From Mucidula mucida (taxonomy: Eukaryota; Basidiomycota; Agaricomycetes; Agaricales; Physalacriaceae): 64,000 nucleotides of DNA. Shown here piece by piece: positions 11,370 through 21,524 of the stretch. The stretch is from positions 360,692 to 424,691 of the forward strand of contig JADNYV010000017.1 of assembly GCA_015501055.1 (NCBI GenBank), in the 5' to 3' direction. Position 1 is the stretch's first letter. Each line of letters starts with the position of its first letter. The translations under genes were made by a program, and so were the position numbers. A model generated the notes under the pieces. That model had not been told where the DNA came from, searched no databases, and saw only the letters and a list, made by a program, of their open reading frames with translations.

Positions 11370-12047
11370 CTTCCCACCCCACTTGAGAAGATATATATTC
11401 ACCGCTAACCGCCCCTAACCCCCCTAACCACAAATCCTAATCCTTTCCTAACCTGCAACACTTAGGCTTTGGGTATCCGAAGCCTACTAGAGATTACATC
11501 ATGATGTAAAATGCACATTACAATCTAAAATCTGCTTAATTGACTGCTTAATATGTGATATTGTTGCCGGAGTTTGGCGGGACAGACTCAAGCATACCAT
11601 CATCATCATCTTGAAAAAAAAAACCAAAGCAAGATTCACCACAATCAAAATGCAAATGTTACAGGTTAATGTAAATCATGATCTCTCTATCTCAGTGATG
11701 AAATGTTTTGACCCTCATATGTGCACTGCACACCAATAAGTTGATTCTGCAAAAGACCAAAGTACATATCTACTGTCTGGAGGTATATCAAGCGGATTTT
11801 ACATTGTGATGTGCATTTTACACAGTGATGTAATCCCTAGTAAGTGTTGGGCGCACTAACACGTGCGGAGTCACCAACTCACCCTAACCTACCCTTTGAA
11901 CCTTAACTGGTGCCACAGATCAATTACTAATTTTGGCATCTTCATTGCATGGCAGTGCGCCCGGGTGTGCATGTGCACCCCCCCCCCCCCAAGTGTGAGT
12001 GTGCACAGTCTGGCCCGGTGTGAATGTGGTGATAGTTGTAAACACTC
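11370..12047. mobile_element. Hairpin MITE family 1, copy 1 (left end truncated)
   Basis: Same family as 37874-38316, in the opposite orientation. The right end GATAGTTGTAAACACTC is the inverted form of the terminus at 37874. Shared internal landmarks include the run CCGCTAACCGCCCCTAACC, the AACACTTAGGCTT hairpin arm, and the CACCCGGGCGCA-type GC-rich block near 11960. A poly-C run of about 14 lies at 11978-11991. The left terminus is missing or diverged. A different MITE is inserted in it. No coding capacity is seen. Confidence 0.75.
11487..11840. mobile_element. TA-flanked MITE nested in the hairpin MITE
   Basis: 354 bp with imperfect inverted repeats of about 45 bp (CTAGAGATTACATCATGATG on the left, CTAGGGATTACATCACTGTG read inward from the right). 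It is flanked by TA on both sides (11485-11486 and 11841-11842), as in Tc1/mariner-type elements. The host MITE's other copy at 38050-38086 shows the uninterrupted site, so the insertion hit the right arm of the host hairpin. It has no ORF. Confidence 0.88.
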
Positions 12048-12327
12048 CCTCTGTGGCCATGCAATCATAATGCACAAGTAATGCATCCGGAAAATATTGC
12101 GGTGAGTAGAGCCAAAGGTAACACCGACATATGTAAACGACTCAGTGTACTTCACAAGTGACCCCACGAGCGTTGTACGGGGTAGCTTTTTTGGCAGTTC
12201 ACCAAACACCATAACCCATGACTTCAGATTGTTTATTATTTCGACCACAGAGGTCTAATCGTGATTATCAGGGACTGAGGTTGCGAGTGGAATATTCTAT
12301 GATGCAGAAGATGACACTATACAAGGA

Positions 12328-13718
12328 TCATGTACGATATACTGCTACTTCCGACAAAACGCGATTCATTAGATCGACTAATGTCGCTGGACTAACCATG
12401 AGACTTATGACCTGACACGCTCTCTCCAGGACAGTCATCAGGCAACCCTTTCTGCACTGAGACCTCCAGACAGCGGGATCCGGAAAGTGCGACTCGCACT
12501 CAGCATCATAAAGCGCGCGAAGTTCCGCAGCACATGGACCTGCGTAGAACAGGAATTCGGGAGTACTCGTCAGGTTCCACAATGGCGTGGTACTGGCGCA
12601 CTCCCAATCCAGCAGTGTCAACTGAGACGGGTCGTCTGCGGAAATCATGATATTTCTGTTGTTGAGGTCGGGATGCGCCAGGGCGAAGGGCCCGAAAGAA
12701 TGGGGAAAAGGCTCGTCGAGTCCAGGAAGGGCAGACACGACTTCTGCAAGCTTGTCGTAGATCGCAAGGTAACCTGTAAGAATGGAATCCCACCCAATGG
12801 TCGTAAGATCCTCTTCACGCCATTTCTCTTGTAGCTCGGTCTGGTGGGATAAAGTAGATGTACGCTCACGGGCAACGCAAGCTAACAGGTACTCGCGCTC
12901 GGAACGCCATGGACCTGAATCCAGAGACATATCTCCGGTAAAAAACCAAGGGGGGCAAGGTGGGAGCATTGGACCGATGTCTGGTCCTCCGGACTCACTA
13001 TTGGTCGCAGGGTATAGGCTTCCAATTCTATCAAACTTCGTCTGGGCGAGCGAAGCGACGATTTTTGCGAGCTCTTTGATTGACACGCGTTGATCGTCAA
13101 GGGACATTGTCTGCCATCTTTTTTCGAGCGTCATATCGAGAACCTAGGACGAGGATCAGAAGAGTCGGGCTTGTAGCAGGAAAAAGAATGAGCAAACCTT
13201 TTCCATAATCATGAAGGGAGCACGAGCCTCGTTCTCATCCGTCGGGTCGTAGTATATAATGGTGGGCACTGAAATATCAGTGTTCTGTGCCAACCAAGAG
13301 ATTGTGGCGACCTAAGGGACAAGTGAGTCTACAACAATAGTAACGAGGGAGCAGACAAATACCTCGGATTCCATTTTCTTCATGCCGCGGTACTTGACCA
13401 TATCGAATGCTACGCGAGCCACAAGTTCGCGTCCTCCATCAAAATGCGCGAAAAAAACCTGAGATCAATTGGTTTATCATTCGTCGAGGATTCTACTTTG
13501 AACTGACACGATGAAATCCACCTATAAATGCGTGAGCAACGGAATGAGAAAGAATTGTTTATGGCACCTTCCGCCTTCAACGTCAGGCCAGAACAGCAAA
13601 AGCCTGTCGCACGAGAAACTGCTCTTTTCAGGCCCTCGACGTCGAGTCTAGCAGTCAGAGCCTTGCTACGTTCAAGGCGCGACGACATGGCGAGCATTTC
13701 GGTGCTAGTCTTGTACAT
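12328..13718 (-). CDS. Aminoglycoside/choline-kinase-like phosphotransferase (APH family), copy 1
   Basis: Predicted kinase-fold phosphotransferase of unknown substrate. Exons on the minus strand are 13718-13568, 13521-13508, 13458-13363, 13311-13198 and 13143-12328. Together they give 396 codons plus stop with every junction in frame. APH marks seen: VARVAFDMVKYRGMKKMESEV (N-lobe, residues about 60-85), WLAQNTDISVPTIIYYD, then the catalytic loop and metal motif AHPDLNNRNIMIS followed by LLDWE (about residues 290-310). This matches the HxDxxxxN...D pattern of the family. The 14-nt second exon is unusually short but is shared by the second copy. Paralogues of this kind are abundant in mushroom genomes. 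The start ATG at 13718 is the first in frame after the intergenic region. Confidence 0.83.
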
Positions 13719-14961
13719 GACTGGAGACGAGCGGGAATGGGAATGAAAATGAGGCTGTAGCGTGTAGCCAAGTAACCGAACGGTTCCTGGATGCTGAATT
13801 GTCCAAATGGAGATAATCGCCATGACTCATGACTCGGGGACCGCTTCGCGTCTGGGCAATTGATGTTACGCGCCTAAAGAACCATAGGCCGGAATGATGA
13901 ACATTCATTCACGGTCGACTTCCGCATGGAACCCATGCGGGCATTGCCTTTACAGATCGCACAGTAAACGCCGGTGGAAACAGGATCCCACGATTTGATC
14001 AAAATCTACATGCATTGGTAGGACGGTACTTATTGGTTAGTGACGATGAATACGCGGAAAATTAGATTAGCTGTCAACTTGAATGATATTCTTTTGCTCA
14101 AAGCTCAGAGATCTACTGAGCGTCGGTAGGTTACTACGTTGTTGACACCGTCAATAGGATGATGATGCTGACCATGAGCGACGAATACTTTAGCCTCATA
14201 TGAGGCATAAGCGCCGTGACGTCGTGTTCAACACTTGCAGGGGGATCAGAACTTCGAGAGAGGAGAGTTGAACCACTGGTACTCCGGTTGTCCCCGAAAC
14301 CCATACCAATGCTACGGAATTGACCCGCTACTAATAACACAATAGCGGATAATGTGTTCAGATTGCCACAAGGTCATACTCTTGGGAAATGTGCGCTCAT
14401 CACGGATCTTTGCCACGTAAGTGCGCGGCTCGCGATGAAATACTACAGGTGAGAGTTTAGTTCGCCAGTGGCGAGCACTGCACGTACATGGGGTGACAAG
14501 TCTGTTTAATGCTGAGCCAAGAGCTTCGACTTGAGTTGCAGTACAACTTCTCCCAAGAAGGTGAGCAAACCATAAGCGCCACATTCGATAGTGACTCATT
14601 GGCGTGGAAGCAGGTTCAGGCGGTGACTTCGCTATCATATATGGAGCCCCATTAGGCTAGGCGTAAGTGCCCTAGAACCATTTTCTGCGAAGGCAATAGC
14701 TGTTAATGACTCGGGAACTCTGCGCGGTAATACATTCCATTGTGCAAAGAATTTTTTCTCGACTTCAGGATCAGTCATCTGTCCAGACGATCACGCTGTC
14801 TTGCGTGCATTTCCTCGTCTACACTGCTAGATCCGAAGGTGTGCGGCCCGGCAGCCAGTCCTGAGCCACTACTTAAGCAGACTCGACGGGGCACCTCTTC
14901 TTCACCAAACAAATATCTCGTCCTGCAGAAGTTTGTCTCCACTCCCTTCCACTTTGCGGCG
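13719..14961. other. Intergenic, with duplicated promoter
   Basis: About 13890-14085 is similar to 17370-17535, so the APH-like tandem duplication includes the upstream region of each gene. The remainder, 14086-14961, shows no supported gene on either strand. Confidence 0.5.
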
Positions 14962-15005
14962 ATGACTGACTACGACTTCACAGCAGCCCCAATTACAACA
15001 GCATC

Positions 15006-15349
15006 ATGCATATCGAGCAAACGGTTCCCGTTGACCAGCGAGGTAGGCCTGGCAGTACCCCCCATCACCTCACAGTGCGCTGACGTCGTATCCTACAGTC
15101 TCCGACATTGACGCCGGCATACCCGTCAATCAAGCAGCGTGTCCAGCTTGCCAGTACAACAATATGTCCCACCTGCCGCAGTGCACCGGATGCGGACATG
15201 CTCTACCGTTGTCGGTGGCACCCCCTAAGACGGGCACAGGCGGTACTGGTGAGAGCTCGGGAACTTCTGGTACTACTGGTACTACTGGTACTTCTGGTAC
15301 TTCTGGTACTTCTGGTACTACTGGTACTACTGGTACTACGACCAAGTAA
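15006..15349 (+). CDS. Small zinc-ribbon protein with Gly-Thr-Ser repeat tail
   Basis: Two exons, 15006-15042 and 15099-15349, joined by a 56-nt phase-1 GT-AG intron, encode 95 residues. The N-terminal half has two CxxC pairs 14 residues apart (CPACQYNNMSHLPQCTGC), a metal-binding ribbon. The C-terminal 40 residues are a low-complexity run of SGT/TGT triplets. An earlier ATG at 14962 lies in another frame and may be an upstream ORF or part of a further exon. Function is unknown. It lies between the two APH-like copies, on the opposite strand. The intron fit and the cysteine pattern support it; a database match would be needed to confirm. Confidence 0.5.
15238..15344 (+). repeat. Coding minisatellite, 9-bp GGTACTWCT-type unit
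   Basis: About eleven tandem copies of a 9-bp unit (GGTACTACT or GGTACTTCT) encode the Gly-Thr-Ser tail of the preceding gene. The unit length is a multiple of three, so copy-number change would keep the frame. Confidence 0.8.
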
Positions 15350-15805
15350 ATGTCTATGCCCTTCCGAAGTACGCTCTGCGCGTTGTATTACCTACTGTTG
15401 AATCGTTATTGTTACTATCATGCTGTGTGTCCGCTTTTGACGGAAGCTCTGAATGATGTACTGAAGCTGGATCCTACTGCGGAGCTACGGTATCCTCAGT
15501 AGTATTCTGTCTGCTCTTGTCGACCTCAAAACAAAGCGTCGAATTCCACCTCAGACGGGACGACGCAATCTGACTGGGTAATGCTTACCTGGATAGTGCC
15601 GTGGCCCTGTAGTGTTTGTCTTCTTTTCGCTCTTTGCTGTAATAACAGCAGTTCTGCCATCGACTATTACACTCTCGATCTTTATACAGAGATCGGGGAT
15701 ATCCACGATGCACATTATGAAGAAGCGCATGGAGGACAGGAATCGGAGTATTAGATAGCGCGCGCGCGCGCTGTATACTACCGAACGTAGTTCTACTGAA
15801 TCTAA
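15350..15805. other. Intergenic
   Basis: No gene is seen. A 14-bp GC dinucleotide run lies at about 15757-15770. Confidence 0.5.
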
Positions 15806-17211
15806 TTATCTATAATACACTTCTGCTTCCGACAGAACGCGATTCAAGAACTTGACTATTGTCGCTGGACCAACCTTGAGACTTATGGCCTGACACGATC
15901 TCTCTACAACAATCATCAGGCGACCCTTTCTGCACTGAGACTTCCAAAAAGTGGGATCTGGAAAGTGCGACTCGCACTCAGCAGCAAAAAGCGCCTGAAG
16001 CTCCGCAGCACATGGGCCTGCTGAATCGTAGAATAAAAATTCGGGAATACTCGTCAGGTTCCACAACGGCGTGATACTGGTGAACTCCCAATCGAGCAGT
16101 GTCAATTTAGATGGGTCGTCTGCGGAAATCATGATATTTCTGTTGTTGAGGTCAGGATGCGCCAGGGCGAAGGGCCCGAAAGAAGGGGGGAAAGGCTCGT
16201 CGAGTCCAGGAAGGGCAGATACGACTTCTGCGAGCTTGTCGTAGGTCGAGAGGTAACCTGCAGGAATAGAATCCCAGCCTATGGTCGTAAGATCCTCTTC
16301 ACGCCATTTCTCTTGTAGCTCGAATCGGTTGGATAAAGTAGCTGCACGCTCACGGGCAACGCAAGCTAACAGGTACTCGCGCTCGGAACGCCATGGACCT
16401 GAATCCAGAGACATATCTGGGGTGAAACCCCAAAAGACGCAAGGAGGGAGCATTGGACCGATGACTGGGCCTCCGGACTCACTATTGGTCGCGGGGTATA
16501 GGCTTCCAATTCTATCAAACTTCGTCTGGGCGAGCGAAGCGACGATTTTTGCGAGCGCTTTGATTGTAACGCGTTGATCGTCAAGGGACATTGTCTGCCA
16601 TCTTTTTTCGAGCGTCATATCGAGAACCTAGGACGAGGATCAGACGAGTCGGGCTTGTAGCAGTAAGAAGAATGACCAAACCTTTTCCATATCATGAAGG
16701 GAGCATGGGCGTCGTTATTATCCGTCGGATCGTAGTATATAACGGTGGGCACTGGAACATCGGTGTTCTGTGCCAACCAAGCGATTGTGGCAACCTGAAG
16801 GACAAGTGAGTCTAACAACAATAGTAACGAGGGAGCAAACCAAGACCTCGGACTCCATTGTTCTCATGCCGCGGTACTCGACCATGTCGAATGCTACGCG
16901 AGCCACAAGATCGCGACCTCCATCAAAATGCGCGAAATAGACCTGTGACCGATTTTTTTTTCAGTTTGTCTTCCGTTGAGCCATCTACTTTGAACTGACA
17001 CGATGAAATCCACCTATAAGTGCGTGAGTAACAGAATGAGAAAGTAGGTTGTTATGATACCTTCTGCCTTTAACGTCAGGCTAGAGCAGCGCAAGCCTGT
17101 CGCCTTAGATAGAGCCCTTTTCAGACCCTCTACGTCAAGTTTGGCATTCAGAGCCTTGCTTCGTTGAAGGCGCGACGACATGGCGAGCATTTCGGTGCTG
17201 GTCTTGTACAT
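15806..17211 (-). pseudogene. APH-family phosphotransferase, copy 2 (frameshifted)
   Basis: Tandem paralogue of the gene at 12328-13718, with the same exon plan including the tiny second exon. The ATG is at 17211 and the last exon is about 16627-15806. The catalytic AHPDLNNRNIMIS and LLDWE motifs are intact. In the fourth exon, near 16690, one T present in copy 1 is missing: copy 1 reads FMIMEK while copy 2 reads FMIW and loses the frame before the splice donor. Unless an alternative donor compensates, the protein is truncated before the catalytic loop. The flanks are duplicated as well, so the duplication spans about 1.7 kb per copy. Confidence 0.75.
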
Positions 17212-17867
17212 GACTGCAGACGAGTGGAAATGGGTGTGAAAGTAAGGCCGTTGCGTGTAGCCAAGTAACCGAGCGGTCCCTGTTTGTTGAATTGTCCGAA
17301 TGGAGTTAATTACCATGACTGACCACTTCGCGTCTGGGGAATTGACGTTACGCGCCTAAAGAGTCATAGGCCGGAATGATGAACAGGTATTCATGAACGA
17401 ATTCTGCTTGTAACCCATGCGGGCATTTCCTTTACACCTCGCACAGTAGACGCCGGTGGAAACAGGATCCCATGATTTGATCAAGATCTGGAGAACGGTA
17501 TTTATCGGCTAGTGACGATGAATACGCGGATTATTAGCTGTTAAGTGGACCGAGTGAGTGACGGCAGGTTCCCTCCCGTTACAATGTTACAATTCTTGAT
17601 TCCGCCTACGCTAAGTAAATAGCTAGGGTATGAATACCCCGACGGACCGTATAGTAAAATGAAAATATAAATGTCGACGCTCAGGAGGCATGATTCCGAC
17701 AGACGCCCGAGTCGTACATCCATCGTTGCCAGATCAGGTGCGAGTTACAATTTGCTCTGAAGTTGTAGTGGATATAACGATCCATTGTCGCTTTGTAGTC
17801 TTCAATCAGTGATCGTGTTTTGCTTGTTTGACTGTGTGTGGCAAAACAAACCTCCTCTTTCCCCACG
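17212..17867. other. Divergent intergenic region
   Basis: This lies between the minus-strand APH-like copy and the plus-strand F-box gene, so it holds both promoters. About 17370-17535 repeats the region upstream of APH-like copy 1. No gene is seen. Confidence 0.5.
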
Positions 17868-19010
17868 ATGATGAGCGCCACGGCGTGTAATGCTCTCATC
17901 GCTAGCTCGCAAGGCGCAACGTTCAACATGCTCGCCCATACACAGCGCTCCTCGGCTAGTTCAGGCCCTTTCGAACTCGTACCGCAGGAGCTACTTGATC
18001 TTACTATTGCTAACCTTGCCAACGACAAAGCCGCCCTATTGTCATGCGCGGTCGTTCATCCCTCCTGGACCAGCATCAGCCGTTACTATCTTCCACCATG
18101 GACACTCATCCTGTCGTCTCCATTCCGCGCCCAGGAGCTCTTGACGATTTTACGCTCGTCGCATGAGACGCTGTCCTCTACTATAACCGGCGTGACGCTC
18201 GTCGGTGATATCCCTTTTATCAACATCCTAAGTGGCAAATCTCGGGCCCGTACGCGATCCTATCGCACATTGTTCCAGGTCCTTGAGGCCAAGCATGCCG
18301 CACTTCACTCGGGGGCGGTCGAATATGATTCATCACTCGTCGGCCTCTTCGTCGAGTATTTCCCAGCCCTCACTGAACTCAAAGTGACTTGCGCATCGTA
18401 TCAGGACATCACTAGTTTCATGCGTGCGCTCGCCGGCTCTTTCCCGCGGCTTTTGGAGCTCAGCATCGAGCTTCGATCGGGGGAACCAGATTTACCAGAC
18501 GCATCACTCTCAGCCTTGCGCAATCTGCTGCTGGGCGTGCCTTTCCTGCGCAGCCTACGTGTCGTCGGGTGGAACAATGATCTCATGCGTTGGTTGGGCG
18601 ATAACGTCGCGGGGACGCTGGAGTATCTGGAGTTGGAGAGTGTCAGCATTTCCTCGACATGTCACCCCGGGGAAGCGGATCTACTTCTTCAAAGGAATCA
18701 GACAACATTGAAGGACATTAGGATGACCTTTTTGAAACGCGATGGTTAGTACTTTTCTTTCCTGCTCTGTTCGCGATGTGCTCATCGGTTTGCAGTGGTT
18801 TTCGATATATCTAGTCTAACGCATTTGGAGAATTTGGAGTTTTCGGGTGCGCTTGATACGAAGGTGGCGCTGTATGGGTGGAAGTTGCCCAGGTCTCTGA
18901 AAAGGGTTCTTATACGCCAAGTGGTCCGTGCGCGCATTGGGGAGATAATATAAACGAGAGATTTAAACTCGTCTTTCAACATTTTTGTAACATCGTTTTG
19001 TTCTGAATAG
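17868..19010 (+). CDS. F-box domain protein
   Basis: Exons are 17868-18744 and 18796-19010, with a 51-nt GT-AG intron; 363 residues. Residues about 30-65 read as an F-box: LVPQELLDLTIANL, then DKAALLSCAVVHPSWTSISRYYL. This is the pattern (LP.E..D.I...L..D...L..C..V...W....) of the large basidiomycete F-box family that recruits substrates to SCF ubiquitin ligases. The remainder is leucine-rich, as in substrate-binding regions (LSALRNLLLGVPFLRSLRVVGW). Two adjacent ATGs open the frame; the first is used. The C-terminus after the intron is less typical and could be read differently. The substrate is unknown. It ends 135 bp before the 3' end of a convergent MYND pseudogene. Confidence 0.8.
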
Positions 19011-19144
19011 TACATACTTTCTCAGTTCCGCGCAATTTCGGCATTTTGAGAGACAAAAACGGTGAATCGCCACCTCCGGAGGTAATAATCTTACTACCTT
19101 TCGAATCAGTGCGGAGTGCTCCTCCTCAGATTCGGTATTCAGGC

Positions 19145-21182
19145 ACCACCCTGCCCACTCAGAATTGAGCATAAATTGTTGATTGAATCTATCTTACTTA
19201 CGGACACGTAGGAAACCCATTTCCCCGAGCGGTCATCGTATATCAATTCGCCGGGCGAAGCGACGACCTCAGATGGCGCCACACTCTCTTCCATGCCAGC
19301 TGTCAGCCGGGAGGGCTGTAGCTGAGGAAGGAGTACAAACATGCCGTAAAACGCTGTAATATGTCGAGAATAGAAATATGGTGTGTTCGTTCGACGACTA
19401 GTACAAGCACTTCCGTGGAATCTCCGGCCAAGACTGACACGACACGACATAACAGTCGTAATCAGTGTCGACCTAGAGAGAAATTGTATCTCGCCCGCTA
19501 TAACATGTCCAAATGCAGCCGGTCCCAGAGGTATCTGACTACCGTTGTGAATGGATGGATCTAGTGAGGATCCCCACATCATGCAATTCTCTACTTCAAG
19601 CCCCGCCCAAGCCACTCGCCACCGGATAATGACCATGCCTTCTTTAGACATGCGGAGGTAGTTCTTATCGTCCAGCTGAGATAGCCCAAGTCATGAAGAG
19701 TATATGCAGGGTTGCGAGTCACAAAGTCCTCCTTCAACCGGGCATACCACTCCTTTCGGACACCCTTCTTTAACTCGTGGAGAAGCATCGCCTCGATGAT
19801 GAGTAACTCCCAGACTCGATATTCTGGGAACACAGGTTCCGCGCCTGACGTGCTGTTGTCAGCGATGCTGTGATACACGAAGGAAGCCGCTTACGAGCCA
19901 ATGCCTCAGCATAGGTGGAACACGTTGTGCGGTGATTCTGCCAGTCGATTCTCTGACATTCCCGCGAGCAAAATACAGTGCCTGGCGACAAGTTGTACAA
20001 GCTCGCCTGGCACTCCGATTCTTGTACTGTAGAAAATATCAACAAGGCGAAGAGATTCATGAGTGTTAGTCCATTTACCGTGGCCAGTAAGCAATCACGA
20101 AATACATCCTTGGAAAAGGCTGTCCATTTTCCACAGACAATCGATGATGCGCATCTTGACAGCAATCCATCGGCGGCCTTCAGTCGCGAGTACAGTACCG
20201 ATATGAGCGATACACGTGCACAGAAGGTTTAGGGTGTTGTCCGCGACGACTATATTCTGGGCAGTTTGCAACGCGCACCGGCGAAGAAGGGTTTTGATGA
20301 TACCCATCGTCCAGTACTACAAGGAGCGTCCAACCAGAAGATTGCGGCGAAATGCACGAGATAGGTTACTCGCGCAATCCAGGAAGCTAAATGTCACCGC
20401 CAATTTCTGGCTGTTGTGCAGTGGATCGTCTGCAAAGGAGATAATGAAAGACTTTACAGATGATTCCATGATGGGACGAGGGAGTGTATCAAAGAATCCT
20501 ATCATCAAAGGGTGTCTTTCGGATTGGGGTAAAAGTCAACAATCGGATAGAGATAAAGGGAGACGCGAAAAGATCTGAAAAGCATCGTGATATCGGGGAA
20601 CCGTCGTAGTATGCACCCAGACTCGGAGAATGAGTATCAAGAACGAAGGCGAGGTGATGCTGGCGCGAAAGTATCTACGCGAGTTGGGGAGCAGGGGCTT
20701 ATCGAATGGGCCGGGGTCCGCCAGAACGAGCAAGAACTCTACAATATGTTGCAGTGCCCTCTCGTAATTCTGTGCACCATCGCTCATTGGCCTTTCAAGA
20801 GCGATCATCTTCTTGAAGGCCCGCATGATCCATTTAGAGACCACCGGCCATAACTCGTTTGTGGCCACGAATCGGTCGTTATCCAGGGCACGGACCTCGA
20901 CGGTCGTTTGATCACCATCGCAAGCGCGTCGATACAAGTCGCCTGGATACTGGTATCCGACTCGGATATCTGCGCAAGCCAGAACTTGACGACATCAAAT
21001 ATGTGCGTATAAGTGTCGGAGGACGATAGAAATATTTCAGAAAGACTGTTAAGAGCTTTCATGTTGGTGCGCGGATCGGAAGAGGTGGCGAGGATCTGGA
21101 GAAAGTGTTACACGTGACACTGTCAAAGGAAGACGCGAACCTTTAGCGTGGATATGGAACCACGACTGCGCGCGCCAGACAT
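19145..21182 (-). pseudogene. MYND-finger protein, copy 1 (decayed)
   Basis: Minus-strand gene starting at ATG 21182. A first intron of about 45 nt precedes the helical region (MKALNSLSEIFLSSSDTYTH). A MYND-type zinc finger lies near 19900-20000 (FCSRECQRIDWQNHRTTC), a protein-interaction module. Compared with the copy at 30320-32156 it has at least three lesions: one missing A near 20890 (GGATAACGACC versus GGATAAACGAG), an in-frame TGA near 20550, and a deletion of roughly 70 codons with a frame change near 20110. The C-terminus (VIIRWRVAWAGLE) extends further than in the other copy. It is very unlikely to make a full protein. Confidence 0.72.
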
Positions 21183-21278
21183 CTTGATTCTAAGAGTTGA
21201 TGGAGAGTAGGCGGGCAGATAAGGTTGCGACCGGGCGTACGAGCGCTACTGCTGCATGATGGCAAGAAGGAAAAGATA

Positions 21279-21522
21279 CTGTAGCGTTTCGACCGCAAAT
21301 TCACATAACGGGTCACGGGGGTCTTTGAAGTGAAGCTATATATACATCATAACGGGTCACGGACCACTTTGGTCAGGCACGAGCCTCCAAATAAGGAAAT
21401 TTCAGGTCCCGCTATAAGCGGAACTGTCCAAAAAAGGCAATTTAAGGGTCTGTGAAGCTGTTCGCTGTAACTTCAGACCATAATGGGTCACAGGCTGTGA
21501 AGTTACGGTTGAAACGCTACAG
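21279..21522 (+). mobile_element. 244-bp TA-flanked MITE, copy 1
   Basis: Inverted termini CTGTAGCGTTTC at both ends, extending imperfectly for about 26 bp, and flanked by TA (21277-21278 and 21523-21524). The second copy at 40371-40614 has the same length, lies in the opposite orientation and is nearly identical. It has no ORF. The TA duplication suggests mobilisation by a Tc1/mariner-type transposase. It lies about 100 bp upstream of the MYND pseudogene start. Confidence 0.92.
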
Positions 21523-21524
21523 TA

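Noticed and set aside
15757..15770. GC dinucleotide run as a Z-DNA regulatory site
   Set aside because: Only seven repeats and no gene association; nothing beyond simple sequence.
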